Source: Plectosphaerella cucumerina
Taxonomy: Eukaryota > Ascomycota > Sordariomycetes > Glomerellales > Plectosphaerellaceae
NCBI GenBank assembly: GCA_020746995.1
Contig: JAGPXD010000006.1
Coordinates: 2,666,001 to 2,730,000 of the forward strand
Length of the DNA stretch: 64,000 nucleotides
Direction of reading: 5' to 3'
Position 1 is the stretch's first letter. Each line of letters opens with the position of its first letter. Made by a program: the position numbers and the translations under genes. Positions 19,873-32,050 of the stretch are shown piece after piece. The notes below the pieces were generated by a model that was not told the DNA's origin, ran no database searches, and saw only the letters and a list, made by a program, of their open reading frames with translations.

Positions 19873-22823
19873 TGGTGGCGAGGTCTGTGGATGGATGCCA
19901 TGTACGATTGACGCGAACATACTGTTACAGGCATGGATTTCAATGATCTTTGATGGCTGGATGCACTCGAAGCGCGGAGATGGCTGATGCAAATCTAGCA
20001 GACCCATTGTGCGGATGGATCGTCCTGGCGGAGAACTGGAGGCAGAAGAATGACCAGATCTGCCAAGAGGTCTCCACAGGCCTGGTCCTTTGCCCGGAGG
20101 GATGATGGTTGTCCGAAGCGGGAACGATCCAAAAATCTGGTCCACCAGACCTGCTCGATGGAGTAATGGGTTTGTTGTCAAGGAGGCTCGTCGAACTCGA
20201 TGGTGTGGCAATGTGGGCTGGAGTTTGCTTGCGGTGGATTCTCAGGGTCAGCTTGTGGGCTCTCCCCATCACAAGACCCCTATCGGCTGGCTCTCTCCCC
20301 AGCTGTGCGAGTTGGGGTTGATTTGCCGATCACAAGACCCTCAATGTATGGAGATGGATGAGAATATCCCGAGGAGAAGATATGAGGGTTGTACTTGAGA
20401 CGGCAACAGCATCGTCGTCGATGGGGCTGATCGGGGTCTGGTGGTGAGGACAATGCATCTCGATAGCATCTGACGAGCAGGCAGGCAAGCTGGCTCGCTA
20501 CCTGCGGAGATCGTACGCCGCTCTGCAAGCGCAGCAATCAGATCATTCTGCTGTTTGCGAAATGCCCGCTTTGCTCACGGGATGATAACCGACCCCGAGA
20601 GAATTCTGGGTCTGAACCCATATCGCTATGCGGGCAGTCGAAAAGCGAAGGGATCGACAGAGATACCACAAGTGTCGGTCAGTGTGTTTTGATTGTTCGG
20701 CCGCCGGATCGCTGGCCGACATGCCGCGTCACGTCAGAGCCACGGGGGGTGTCGGTGTCGGACTCCTACGGCAGCCGTGACTCGGACGAGACACAAGATT
20801 ACAGTGGCGATTACTCGTAGAAAAAACAATGTTTGATAGATTACGGATGTGTAGCCGCACAAAACATAGCGCCGTGTTGCCCTGTCGGTGATAAGTTCTC
20901 GCCGTGGATGTGGTCGGGCCATCTGTCGCAGAAACCTCCAGCGCGGGCTCGGAGCCCGGATTGCTTCTCTTGGGTTGCCGGTCGCACGCCTGGCGGGGTC
21001 CCTTTCTGCGTGTCTCGGTCGGCGGCGGGCGGCATGTGAAATCACCCAGCAGCGGCGTGACGGCCACTTGCGGCGGGCGGCGGCAGCGACAGAAAGGTGT
21101 GGGTGGGGGATCAGCACGCCTCAGGGGCACGTCGCAGTGTCGCAGTGAGTCAACAGGGGTCGCCAGGACCTGACAGGCACTGGTTGGGTGCTGAGATTGA
21201 AGATCGTTGGGACAGCTTTGACAAAAAGAGGCTGCGTCCCGAGACAACCAAGTTCGGCGCACGTCATCCTCGCGCGATCCAGCAACAACGACACGACACG
21301 ACTTGCATGACGGATTGCTCGGTCGCTTCGGATGAGGTACGAGTTCGGTTTCTGATATCAACAAACCGAGTAGGCGCCGTCGATGGCGTCGTCTCGTATC
21401 GGGGAGGCGTGTGGCCGTGGCCGCGGAAGAGTGGCCCTTGGTTGCGTTGGGTTAACATCCCAGCTCGAACACTCGTCGTCTCTGCCCGACATCAGCACGG
21501 GAGCCAGTGACGGGGGTTGATTCGTCGGGCCGGCACTTGTGTGGCGGGTTTTTCTCGATCTTCTCGGGCCCGGAAGAGGCTCGAGCTGGAGTTTATGGAA
21601 TGATCCGAAATAGCACGGCTCGCCCAGTTCGCCGGGTGGTTCGGCCGTTCGCAGGGTCAGGGTTCGCCGGGGCCTCGGGACCCTTATCTAGCGGTCATGC
21701 TGCGGCGTTCTAGAATGAGTTCGACCGCTCTTCAGGTACGAGCTAAAACATGGGCGACTGGAGACGGAGGCGCGTCTGGGCTGTGGTGATGGAGCTTTCG
21801 TCACCTTCGGCTTTCCCAGTAAGTCAAGGAAGCCCGGGGGTCGGAGGAAAGGGAGGGGCTTGCGGGCATCTCAGGTGAGTATGAGGTGAGGGGCTTCAAA
21901 AGGCAATGCAGGAGATGCAGGAAAACGAGCTTGGAGGCGGGATTTGTCAGGTCACCAAGCATCGACGAAGGCATTCGATCGCGGTCTGGCTTGTCTGGCA
22001 AAGTTGGGAACAGAACTGAGCAGACGTCACTCGACGCCAGGTGTGCCCCCACGCAGAGCCTTCATTAGCATGATGAGGTAACTTTTCTGCTCCCCGACTG
22101 CGACCTCTACCTCTTCCCTGCTAGCGATAGGTCCGCGGCGCAGCCGCGTGGGTGCGGGCCTCTGTCAGAAAATGCAGGGTCCCCATTTTTCACCCACTCT
22201 TTTTTCTGCAGTTGCCCCTCGGCGGACGGATGCAACCCGAAAAGATAGCAGTCGCCGCCCACTAGGAAGACCCCTTCCACCAAGGGAAGGAAGCACCCCT
22301 GTGGATTTGGACAGAGCTTCTTGGGAGTGCCCCGCCGGGTCACCTCGTGCCGCCGCGACTTGCTCTCCCGCGCTGCTTCCCTGCTTCCGTCAGGTACCAC
22401 ATCCCGAGCTCCCCGTCCACCTTGGACATCACACAGCATGACGTCCAACCTCTGCGCCGTGCCCAGGCCTTGCCTAGCCTCTTGTTTTGCCTATCGAGCG
22501 TTCATTCTCCGCTTCTTGCACCGCTGGCTTTTCTCCTGTTCTTTCCCCTCGCACGTCACAAAAGCTGCTCGATACCCTTGGTCCACCTCTCCTCCATCAT
22601 GCGAACTACTGTCCACCCACCTCGCTGCCCCAGGGTTCCTTGAGGGCACCACTACCCAGCAAACCAACATCCACTCGTTTACTTGATACCAGCACACGAT
22701 TGATATCCACGAACCAGTAGCTCTCGTTGAGCCAACCGATTGAGAACTTTGATACCATCCAAACACAGTACCCAAGCGAGCAACACAGATATCTACCCAG
22801 CCTCGGCCGTCCGACAATTCCCC
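19873..22823. other. 3-kb intergenic region, no supported gene
   Basis: Many short frames on both strands, none with a family signature or convincing splice continuation. The right end (about 22450-22823) is CT-rich and is probably the leader of the ThrE-family gene. Confidence 0.45.
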
Positions 22824-25607
22824 ATGTCGAGCTCCAACCAGGACTCTGGCGGCTCTGCCACCCGCGACCTCTCTCCCGGCGGTGGCCCTGCGTCGCCGAG
22901 ACCCGCGAGGAAGGAGAAGAAGCGCGTTGGCTTCTCGGGAGCTGCTGAGCCCTCTTCCATCTCTCCAAACCAGACACCATCCCCCGAAAAGCTCGAGTCG
23001 CCACAGCCCGACAACAACGGTGACAATGGCCCCGAGCCAGCAGCCTTGCGGCGGGCCTTGACCCAGATCCTCGTCACAGAGGCCGACGGACACCAGACCA
23101 CCGTTGCCACGCCGGCTCGCCCTCGCCCGGTCCTGCGCCGCAACACGAGCTACGATGCCCCCGAGGAGCACGAAAAGGCGAACATGGCCGAGAGGACCAT
23201 CCCAGAACGCCAGCAGCGATCCGGCGCCGAGGCCAGGCAGCGTGCCGACCGTCTCGCTGTCCGAGTTGAGCACTATTCGGCACCTCCGTCAAGACGCAAC
23301 TCCAACGAGATGACCGCAACACGCATCCCGACGAATATGACAACCGACGACGACGACGAGGCCGACGACGAGGGCATCTCGACGGGCGTACGCCGCGAAG
23401 AGCTCCGTGACGATTCACAAATCATCCGTTCCCGATCCAAGAGAACCCACGACATCGCCGAGCAACTTGTTCGGTCTCACACCCGACGTGGTAGAAAGGA
23501 GACAGATCCGGAGGAGCTCTTCAACAAAGTCAAGAGAGAAGAGGGCGCCCTATCAAGGCCCGGTACACCTACTGAGGAACAGGCATACGTCCACGACTAC
23601 GTCCCTCCTCCCGACCAGTATCGCGGCGGCATCCTCTCGTCTCTTCTGCGCCTGTACAATGATGGCAAAGACAGCGGGGACAACAGTGGACGTACCACCC
23701 CGGCCACGGCCACGCCAAACCCATCCCCGCCACACTCCCGATCGTCGTCACGCGGTCCGCCGTCGCCGTCTTCAGCCCCTGGTACGCCCAGGCCTCAGAG
23801 CAGAGCCAGCAGCGGCTTCTTCGGCTACCACCAAAAGTCGGGCTCAAAGTCCTCTCTCGCCCTCGCCGAGCTTATGAAGTCAACGTCTGCGCTCATGGCC
23901 CCTGGTTCTGCCGGCATGTCCGGGGGCGTGTCGGAGAAGATCAAGAAGGAGGGCGTGCCCAAGGAGAAGAAGCGCTCGTCCGGCACCTGGAGCTCGGCAC
24001 ACGCCGCCAAGGAGAAGAAGAAGCGCGAGAAGATTCGCATCACCAAGCACATCGCGGAGACCCTCGCCCGTCACAAGTACTTGGAGAAGCTCTGCCGCGC
24101 TCTCATGATGTTCGGCGCCCCGACCCACAGACTCGAGGAGTACATGGCCATGTCGGCTCGCGTGCTGGAAATCGAGGGACAGTTCCTCTACATGCCCAAC
24201 TGCATGATCATCAGCTTCGACGACAGCAGCACGCACACCACAGAGATCAAGATTGTCCGGATCCGACAGGGATTGGACCTCGGCAAGCTGCGTGATGTCC
24301 ACGACCTCTACAAGGAGGTTGTGCACGACCGTATGGGAGTTGTCGAGGCGACTGTTGAGCTGGACCGCATCATCGGCCGGTCGCCCAAGTTCAACACCTG
24401 GATTCGGATTCCCATGTACGGCTTCGCGAGCATGTGCGTCGCGCCGTTCGCGTTCCAGGGGCGCTTCATCGACCTTCCTATCGCCTTCCTGCTCGGCTGC
24501 ATCCTCGGGTTCCTCCAGCTTATCCTTGCGCCGAACAACGAGCTGTACGCCAACGTCTTCGAGATCACTGCAGCCATCATCACTTCGTTCCTGGCGCGCG
24601 CGTTTGGCTCCATCAGGGGCGGAGAGCTTTTCTGCTTCTCGGCCCTGGCGCAGAGCAGCATCGCGCTGATTCTACCTGGATACATGGTGCTTTGCAGCAG
24701 TCTCGAACTGCAGAGTCACAACCTCATCTCGGGAAGCGTACGGATGGTCTATGCCATGATCTACACTCTCTTCCTCGGGTACGGGATCACAATTGGCACG
24801 GCCTTGTATGGAATCATCGATCGGGACGCCGTCTCGTCCATTGAGTGCCAGGCGCCCCTCGGCCGCCCCTGGTACTTCCTCTTCGTCCCTCTCTTCACCA
24901 TCTGCCTCTGCTTGGTCAACCAGGCCAAGTACAAGCAGATGCCTGTCATGGTCTTCATCTCGCTGGCTGGCTGGGCTGCGAACAGCTACACGGCAGACGT
25001 CCTAGCCAAGTCGGGCCAGACACAAATTTCCAACATGCTGGGCGCATTCGTGGTCGGCATCCTGGCAAACCTGTACTCCCGGACGGGCAGGCACTTCAAC
25101 AATGCCTGGTACGCGTGTGTCGACTGGTACCAGGATAACATCCACGATCGCTGGATTCGCAGGCAGCGGCGGAAGAACGGCAGCCAGTCTTACGGCACAT
25201 ACTCCATGCCCATGTCCGACCTCGAATCGAGGCCTGGCTCGCCCAACTCCTCCCCCGGAGAGCCTGCCGAGAAGATGGCCGATGAAAACCCGACCCCTCG
25301 ACGACGGCAGGGAGGGTACGGGCTGGCTGCCGCCGCCATGTTGCCTGCCATCTTCGTCCAGGTGCCCAGTGGCCTGGCGGCATCGGGCTCTCTGCTCGCG
25401 GGCGTTCAGTCGGCAGATTCCATCATCCGAGGGTTTAATGGAACCGAGGAGGCCAGCGGTCCAGCCGACCTCGACCTCAACGGCTCGGCCTTCAACGTTT
25501 TGTTCGCCGTTATCCAGGTTGCCATTGGCATCACCGTCGGCCTCTTCCTTAGTGCGCTGGTGGTGTATCCTTTCGGAAAGCGACGGAGCGGACTGCTCAG
25601 CTTCTAG
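22824..25607 (+). CDS. ThrE-family multispanning membrane protein (Prm10-like)
   Basis: Predicted 927 aa from the ATG at 22824; the frame extends upstream but has only a TTG. Residues 1 to about 400 are disordered, charged and Ser/Pro-rich. The ThrE domain (DUF1212-type, putative threonine/serine exporter) starts near residue 410 with RHKYLEKLCRALMMFGAPTH, continues through PNCMIISFDD and a VHDRMGVVEATVELDRI stretch, and leads into about ten hydrophobic helices. These include GCILGFLQLILAPNNELYAN, GGELFCFSALAQSSIALILP and YGITIGTALYGI. A linker and two further C-terminal helices follow (from about 860 to the end). This architecture is that of yeast pheromone-regulated membrane protein Prm10 and its filamentous homologues. 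Transport is inferred from the bacterial family; no substrate is established for the fungal members. Single exon. Confidence 0.9.
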   Translation: MSSSNQDSGGSATRDLSPGGGPASPRPARKEKKRVGFSGAAEPSSISPNQTPSPEKLESPQPDNNGDNGPEPAALRRALTQILVTEADGHQTTVATPARPRPVLRRNTSYDAPEEHEKANMAERTIPERQQRSGAEARQRADRLAVRVEHYSAPPSRRNSNEMTATRIPTNMTTDDDDEADDEGISTGVRREELRDDSQIIRSRSKRTHDIAEQLVRSHTRRGRKETDPEELFNKVKREEGALSRPGTPTEEQAYVHDYVPPPDQYRGGILSSLLRLYNDGKDSGDNSGRTTPATATPNPSPPHSRSSSRGPPSPSSAPGTPRPQSRASSGFFGYHQKSGSKSSLALAELMKSTSALMAPGSAGMSGGVSEKIKKEGVPKEKKRSSGTWSSAHAAKEKKKREKIRITKHIAETLARHKYLEKLCRALMMFGAPTHRLEEYMAMSARVLEIEGQFLYMPNCMIISFDDSSTHTTEIKIVRIRQGLDLGKLRDVHDLYKEVVHDRMGVVEATVELDRIIGRSPKFNTWIRIPMYGFASMCVAPFAFQGRFIDLPIAFLLGCILGFLQLILAPNNELYANVFEITAAIITSFLARAFGSIRGGELFCFSALAQSSIALILPGYMVLCSSLELQSHNLISGSVRMVYAMIYTLFLGYGITIGTALYGIIDRDAVSSIECQAPLGRPWYFLFVPLFTICLCLVNQAKYKQMPVMVFISLAGWAANSYTADVLAKSGQTQISNMLGAFVVGILANLYSRTGRHFNNAWYACVDWYQDNIHDRWIRRQRRKNGSQSYGTYSMPMSDLESRPGSPNSSPGEPAEKMADENPTPRRRQGGYGLAAAAMLPAIFVQVPSGLAASGSLLAGVQSADSIIRGFNGTEEASGPADLDLNGSAFNVLFAVIQVAIGITVGLFLSALVVYPFGKRRSGLLSF

Positions 25608-26622
25608 ATGCTCGGAACGCCAGGCTTGAGCATCTCCGGTCATTCTCCAGCATCATTTCATCTCGGACCACACGCATGGGGCGGCGACCCGGCATTTCCC
25701 GTTTCCTTCTTCAGCAAGCATGAGCGATAGAGTATTATTTTCAGAGTCAAGCATTGCGACGCGATCATTAGGCGGGGTTTCTTCCCTCTTTCGGCACTAA
25801 AGGAGGTTTTTAGCGAGCATTAGACAGAGTCGGAGCAAGAATACCAGGCTATAATACCCGGACGAGCATATCCCACGAGTGCACGCAGGCTGACATGTTC
25901 AGGAACGAGACCTAATTCATCATCTTGTAAGCGCCGTCCAGAAGCGCCGCGCGCCGGTGTCGGGAGAAACCCCCTCAATAGTGCGACGTGCGGGCGCGAC
26001 TGCGTTCATATACACCAGCAACAACTGGTCAGGTCCAGTTGAAGCGGGGACAGTCCATGTCGAATGCCCGTTATCTCCCGTCTGCAAAGGACCAGTTGTG
26101 AGGTTGGGAATGTTGCGGCTCACGGCGACTGACTCGCCCCCCTACCACCTCACCGAGCTGAGCTCCACACGACAGGGGGCAAAGGCTGCGCGGATGGCAT
26201 GATTCTCAGGGTTCGAGGCCGGGCTGGGCTCCGACTTGTACGAATCCTTCCGGCACATCGAATGTGCCGGCGGAAGGGAAGGATCTTCGCGCACAACCGG
26301 CCATCTTTAGGGATTTCACAACCGAGGACGTTTCACTGCCTATTCTTTCCCTCGACAAAACATGTCGCCACTCACGGACGGAGTGCCGTGATGGAGCAGA
26401 CGGAGGAGGTGTCACGCCGGCGTGACTCGTGGTCCGTTCGTGCCGACTTATCCGGGCCGTCGAGCGACGGGACGCCGTGGTGCGCCGATCGCGCGACGTC
26501 AGCGGCCGTGGGAGGGTTGCATGGAGGAGACGCCCCGAGGGCGATGGTGCGCCTCAGCTTTTCTCTCGTTCGTTTGGCTTCTTGTTCCGGATCATGTTCG
26601 TTCCACTGGGTCGCCCCCATCC

Positions 26623-26654
26623 TCCCCCATCACCCCCCCCCAACCCCCCCCCTC
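26623..26654. repeat. Homopolymeric C tracts
   Basis: Two runs of nine C separated by AA, preceded by shorter C runs: low-complexity sequence with potential to form i-motif/G4 structure. Confidence 0.7.
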
Positions 26655-28540
26655 CGATCTTCCCCGGAGGAGGAGCTTTTCTGCCAATTGTCTGTTCAGT
26701 GGGCTTGGTTCAAGCGAACCCCAGGGGGAAATACGGTTATTTGGAAAGGTTATCTGGCTTTGGCTCCAGTTTCTTTTCGTCCCGCGATCTTCCTTCCCCG
26801 CGGTTGGGCGATCTGGAGATGCTGGCAGTTGTCAGTGTTGTCTCTGGTGATATTCGGTGGGTCGTTGCTTGCGCGGACGCGTTCCGCTTTGCTCGGCCGA
26901 GCCCCCTACACCCCCTGCCGCAGGATGTGCGGTCGTCCCATGCCCAGGTGCATGCGGCTGCTTCTGATGCTCGCCGGCGGGCGTCGTGGGCAATCGCCCA
27001 GCCGTCTTGGCGGGCGGGATGGCTTGCGTAGAGATGGCCAAGAATGCTTAGCATGCGACCGTGAGTCGCCCGCGTGTCGGGACCCCGGCGACCGGACGGC
27101 GGACGCCCATCCACCACTTCATTCCCCTCCGGTGGTGGGGACGTCACACTGCAGGAGGGGGGGCGGGCAGGGGAGGGGATGTTGTTGGACGGGTCAGGGA
27201 GTCATTTGAGGTGTTGCGCGAGGAGGTTCGAGCGGACATGTCCGGTGCTAGGGGCGGACAGATGGCCGCTGATGTCTCCAAGGTCTCAGTCCACCTCTCT
27301 CGTTCTCCTTCCCTCTTGTCGAGAAGCAACCGAGGGGAACGAGCACTCAAAAGGCTGAAGGAACCCCTCCTCTCGACAGGGAATGCCATGCTGGCGGCGA
27401 GGGGCCGACGCTCGTTCGGCCTGTGCTGCCGGCTTGGCCAGCCCCAAGAATCAGGCTAGAAGGTGTCAGTCCTTCTGGTGTCGCGGACTCCCTCCCGTCC
27501 GAGCTGAGGAAACAACCCGATGTCTCCACCTTGACGCCCGCCTGACGACGCAACCACCACGATGGCTCGGCGAACTGCCGGAGGGAGCTGCCTTTTCTGG
27601 CTTGGAAAGAGGATCCATCTCTCACTGTTCTGGCTCTCGAGGCTCGACATCAGGTCGAACCGTCGAGAGGAACAAAAGTCCCCGCAGGGACGAGACGGTT
27701 CCGCTTGATGGGAAACGTCCAGGGTCCCGAGATCCTCCGTGCTCCCTCCTTATCCTCCTCCTCCCTCGCCGCCGCCACGCTCAGTCGTCCGATGTCGCGG
27801 GATGATCTTGCTCGAACACGTCTGGCCTATCTTGCCACGGGTTTCGACCGCCTTGTAGGTGAACAGAACATGATGCTAATTTGAGCACCACGACTCGAGA
27901 GACCTGCGGTGATAAGGACCTCATTGACACTTGGGACGCCGAGAAAAGGGACGGGAGCACGTTCCGTCCGACGACGGTTTGTTTCCTGTCTTGACGCCAT
28001 GACTCGGCACGGTGAAAAAAAGAAAAAGAACCAAACAAAGAGAACAGACCAGGATTCTCCAATCCCCGTTTCCCCCCTCATTTCCCCAACGAAAAGCAGA
28101 CACACTTGCCGTTCTATGCCAAGGATCACCGCCGGAGCCTCGTGAAGGAGGGGGAGATCTTGACCTGACCCCCTGTCGTGCAGCACCACCAGCAGACACA
28201 CCGACTCCTTGTTCCAGTTGCCGTTCTCCATTTACCTAGCGTGGCACCTGATCCTACCCAATCTCGCCGGGGCTGGTGCGAAGTGCAAGGTTGTGCTCCG
28301 ATGGCGGATAGTCTTGCGGGCGTGCCGTGGGGAGAGACGAGCGGAGAGGTGAGGGATTCCCCACGACATGGGGGCGTGCCCTGGCACGCGAAGGAAACGC
28401 GGAGTCAGTCTGGGGGGTGGGTTCAAGTTGTCCTCATCATTACAAACCGTGAGGGGTTGATATGGTTTGCGCTCGGTTGTCGTCGGAAGAGGGAAGGGGG
28501 AGGAGGGAGGCGTTCTTATGGCTTGAAGCTTGTTCCAAGA

Positions 28541-28550
28541 TGTATATAAA
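28541..28550 (+). promoter_or_regulatory. TATA-like element of the JEN-like transporter
   Basis: TGTATATAAA lies about 200 bp upstream of the ATG at 28752 and is followed by CT-rich sequence typical of fungal transcription start regions. Confidence 0.5.
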
Positions 28551-28751
28551 CCTCTTACCTCCCCTATCACTCGAAGGCGTTTCTGGCCACAGCCTATCTC
28601 ACGCCACGAAGCTTATTCCTTCATCATACCTGGCTTATCTGACATCTGCCCCTATCCCCTCCCCCTTTTCTTGACCTTCCCCCCTCCCCGAGTCCTTGTC
28701 AGACATCACCACTGTTAGCCCATCCTTCTGCCTCGCCTCGTCTCGCCCACC

Positions 28752-30346
28752 ATGGCACCCAACACCCCCGCCGACCCCCTGGCCAAGGGTACCATCGCGA
28801 CGGCCAAGCAGTCCCTTAAGGACCTCTTCATCTGGCGGCAGCGCGTTGTCGTCCACAGCGAGAGTGGCGAGACACACACCGAGTGGCAGGACCCGGACCC
28901 AATCCGCAACCCCATCTCCCTCTTCGCCCAGCTCTCCGCCCGCGACTGGCTCTTCTTCATCGTCGGCTTCAGCGCCTGGACCGCTGATGCCTTTGACTTC
29001 CACGCCCTCTCTATCCAGACCAAGAAGCTGGCCGACTACTATGGCCGCTCCAAGACGGACATCACCACCGCCATCACCCTCACCCTTCTCCTCCGCTCCG
29101 TCGGTGCCGCCATCTTCGGTCTCGCCGGTGACAAGTGGGGACGCAAGTGGCCCATGGTCAGCAACATGATCATCCTCGGCCTCCTCCAGATCGCCACCAT
29201 CTACAGCCACACCTTCCAGCAGTTCCTCGCCGTCAGGAGTCTGTTCGGCCTCTTCATGGGTGGTGTCTACGGTAACGCCATTGCCATGGCCCTCGAGCAC
29301 TGCCCTGCCAATGCTCGTGGTCTCATGTCGGGCATCTTGCAGCAGGGCTACTCTTGTGGGTACGTGCTGGCGGCGTGTGCCAACCTCGGCGTCGGCGGTT
29401 CGACTGAGTCCTGGAAGACGGTCTTCTGGATTGCCGGTATGTTTGCTCTCATCCCAAGTCTTCTTACATCTACTGACCCACCTCAGCTGGTATCTCCATC
29501 GGTGTTGGCCTCGTCCGCGTCTGCTTCCCCGAGTCGCAGCAGTTCCTTGAGGCGAAGGCCCGCGGCCACAAGGGCGGCGCCTCGGCCGGCGAGTTCTGGC
29601 GTTCGACCAAGACCATGCTGGCCAAGGAGTGGCGCATGTGCATCTACTGCATCTTCCTCATGACCTGGTTCAACTTCTACTCGCACACCTCCCAGGACTC
29701 GTACACCACCTTCATGCTCACCCAGAAGGAGCTCAACAACTCTCAGGCCTCGCGCGCCTCCATCCTCATGAAGACGGGCGCCTGCGTCGGCGGCACCATC
29801 ATCGGCTACCTGTCGCAGTTTATCGGCCGTCGCCGCGCCATCATCATCTCTGCCCTCATCTCCGGTGCCATTATCCCCGGCTGGATCCTGCCTACCAGCG
29901 AGGCCGGCCTCAGCGCCAGCGGCTTCATGATCCAGTTCTTCGTCCAGGGCGCCTGGGGTGTCATTCCCATCCACCTCAACGAGCTGTCGCCGCCCGCGTT
30001 CCGCTCTTCTTTCCCTGGTATCACCTACCAGCTGGGCAACATGATCTCGTCGCCCAGCGCGCAGATCGTCAACGCCATTGCCGAGAAGACCTTCGTGCGC
30101 GCCCCCAGCGGCCACACCGTCGAGGCCTACGGTCCCGTCATGGGCATCGCCACCGCCATCATCGTTCTGGGCATCGTTTTCACCACGGCCGTGGGTCCTG
30201 AGAAGAGGGGTCGCAGCTTCGAGCACGCCGTTGCTGGCATCAGCGACGATGAGACGGCCGTTGGCAAGTCTGAGAAGGATGAGGAGCTTGGTGATGTGTC
30301 GAGGCAGGTCAGCAGGGTTGAGGATACCACGACTGTCAAGGCTTAA
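28752..30346 (+). CDS. JEN-like monocarboxylate/H+ symporter (MFS)
   Basis: Model: 28752-29436, 29487-30346; 514 aa. The start is strongly placed (CACCATGGC). Helices begin after about 75 cytosolic residues with DWLFFIVGFSAWTADAFDFH, then GDKWGRKWPM (the MFS loop 2-3 motif) and YGNAIAMALEHCPANARGL. After the intron comes NFYSHTSQDSYTT, which fits the NxxSHxSQDxxxT signature of the Jen1 lactate/pyruvate transporter family. FIGRRRAIIISALISG and the C-terminal half follow. The expected role is plasma-membrane uptake of lactate, pyruvate or related mono/dicarboxylates with protons. The short cytosolic tail is acidic with several Lys, as expected for a transporter controlled by ubiquitylation. Which acid is carried cannot be told from sequence. 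Confidence 0.93.
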
Positions 30347-31621
30347 GTGTCAGGACATTGGAGAAGAGTCAGAGGTATGGCGAGCGAGTACATACTAAGA
30401 TTAGATAGGTACTCACAATAGATGAAGTCGAAGTACATCCTGTCAAGTGTACCAATGTTTCGTCCGACGTAAGCCCTTTCGTTCTCGCATAGAGTGCAAT
30501 GATTCGAGGCGATGTAAATGGAAGGTTTCCCGCTATTCCTTCATGCGCTCACATCCAAAGTCTGCTTGTCTTTTCCCATCGCATCCAGAAACCCACGTGC
30601 CGATCGCGTCGACACGAGCCTCTCGCAAGACATGCCCAAAAGATCGACCATTGCCGAGCCACACTACCTCCCTTCTGCGGACGACCGAATCGGAAAGGCA
30701 TTGAACTACACAACTGCACACAATATTCAAGAGAGCACCTCGTGTTACTTGCTAGCGGTATTGGCTGACGTACGTTCATTCAGCTGAAGAAGCCCAGGCC
30801 CATCGGACATCACCCGGAGCAGTAGGGTTGCCTTTCTCACCCCCTTAATATCGCCAAAGGAACGATAGAACGCTGAGATATGTGCGCACCCGGCTCTCGC
30901 CCGGTCAGCATCAGCTCGCACAAGGCACACGCACCGTGCAAGATGACGCCTTGTCCGGGTATAAACAGCATCGAATTCCGCCGTGCTGACCTCCGGTCGG
31001 CCCTTATTCATCCTCCTGCACCTCAGAATTGCAACTTCGCAAGACGACCCCTCACATCCTCCAAGTCCTTCGTCACCTAAAGCTCGGAGTCGTTTGCGGC
31101 CGGCGTATGCAGTCATCAACCCCGCCGCCGAGGTCTCAGACATTTATCCATATCATCCAAAAAGGCGTGGCTGTCACCGGGCCACCGAGACATGCCCCCT
31201 CGGACGCCACTGCAATTACGCGGAAGAATACATGCCGCCCACTCGCAACGGCCGTCAGCTCAGCAGTAATCGAGCAAGGGAAGACGACACCACTGCGTCG
31301 GCCAAGATGGGCCGGAGGTCGCGGCGCCCCGGAACAGGACAGATCCTGTCTCTGGTGTACGAGCCATCAAGACCAGCATGCCCTGCTGTTCGGGAACGGG
31401 CCAACGGCCATGAGACACACTGGGATGTTGGCCACTCGGGGCGGCGGGCGGGTGGCGCCGCGTTCCATAGAGTTTATCCACGGCAGAGTTTCTTCCTCCG
31501 GGGAGAATGGACAGGTCTAGGGTTGGTTTCAATATTTAAACGGCTGCATTCCCCATGTTGTCATCATCGTTTCGAATGTCCTCATCCCACCTCTCCAGTA
31601 CAGTCTCAACCACCGCCCAAC
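30347..31621. other. Intergenic, no supported gene
   Basis: Frames here are short or overlapping, without signatures. The last ~100 bases hold the promoter of the small secreted protein. Confidence 0.5.
31531..31540 (+). promoter_or_regulatory. TATA-like element of the 10-cysteine secreted protein
   Basis: AATATTTAAA ends 81 bp before the ATG at 31622, a normal fungal spacing. Confidence 0.5.
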
Positions 31622-31987
31622 ATGCGCTTCTTCGCTTTCGTTATGGCAGCCCTCGCTGCTGGTGCTCACGCTTCTCCCGTCGAGTAAGTTTCAGGCGGCT
31701 TCAGGCACTGACGAGATGTTGACCGTACCAGAATCGACGGCCGCCAGCTGTCGAGCGCCAACACCGTTGTGCCTCCCCACCTCGTCTGCAAGCAGGACAG
31801 CGACTGCGTCGTGCGCAATGTCGGCAACTGCTGCGGCTACTACCCCAGATGCGCCAATGCCAACGCCGTCCTGCCGAAACCGTGCCCTGGCGGCGGCGTC
31901 GGGATCTGCGGGTTCCCCAACATCGATTCTTGCAAGTGCGGAAGCAACGGAGGATGTGTTTCGCTACAGGGCGGCAGTGCTGTTTAG
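31622..31987 (+). CDS. Small secreted cysteine-rich protein (105 aa, 10 Cys)
   Basis: Model: 31622-31683, 31732-31987, joined through a 48-nt intron with a GTAAGT donor. The first ~17 residues (MRFFAFVMAALAAGAHA) form a clear signal peptide, leaving about 88 mature residues. These contain ten cysteines in the order C-x5-C-x7-CC-x5-C-x11-C-x7-C-x6-C-x1-C-x5-C, enough for five disulfides. The core contains a VRNVGNCCGYYPRCANAN stretch. Size, secretion and Cys density are those of fungal apoplastic effector candidates or small defence proteins. I do not recognise a named family. The gene ends only 63 bp from the end of the convergent Zn2Cys6 regulator. Confidence 0.85.
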
Positions 31988-32050
31988 AGGTCTCATTGGT
32001 GTTGTTCCAGCCGAGCTTGAAGACGTACGTCAGTTCAGATGTATCGCTAT

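Larger units (their letters stand above)
25608..28751. other. 3.1-kb intergenic region, no supported gene
   Basis: A stop-free frame of over 300 codons exists at 26199-27209 but has no signature and looks compositional. The region includes C-runs at 26623-26654 and a pyrimidine-rich leader just before the JEN-like gene. Confidence 0.5.

Noticed and set aside
26161..26260. GGTTCGAGGCC as a possible tRNA B box
   Set aside because: No A box or cloverleaf could be drawn upstream.
26199..27209. 336-codon open frame on the plus strand
   Set aside because: It begins without ATG, runs through C homopolymers, has no family signature, and overlaps equally open frames in other phases.
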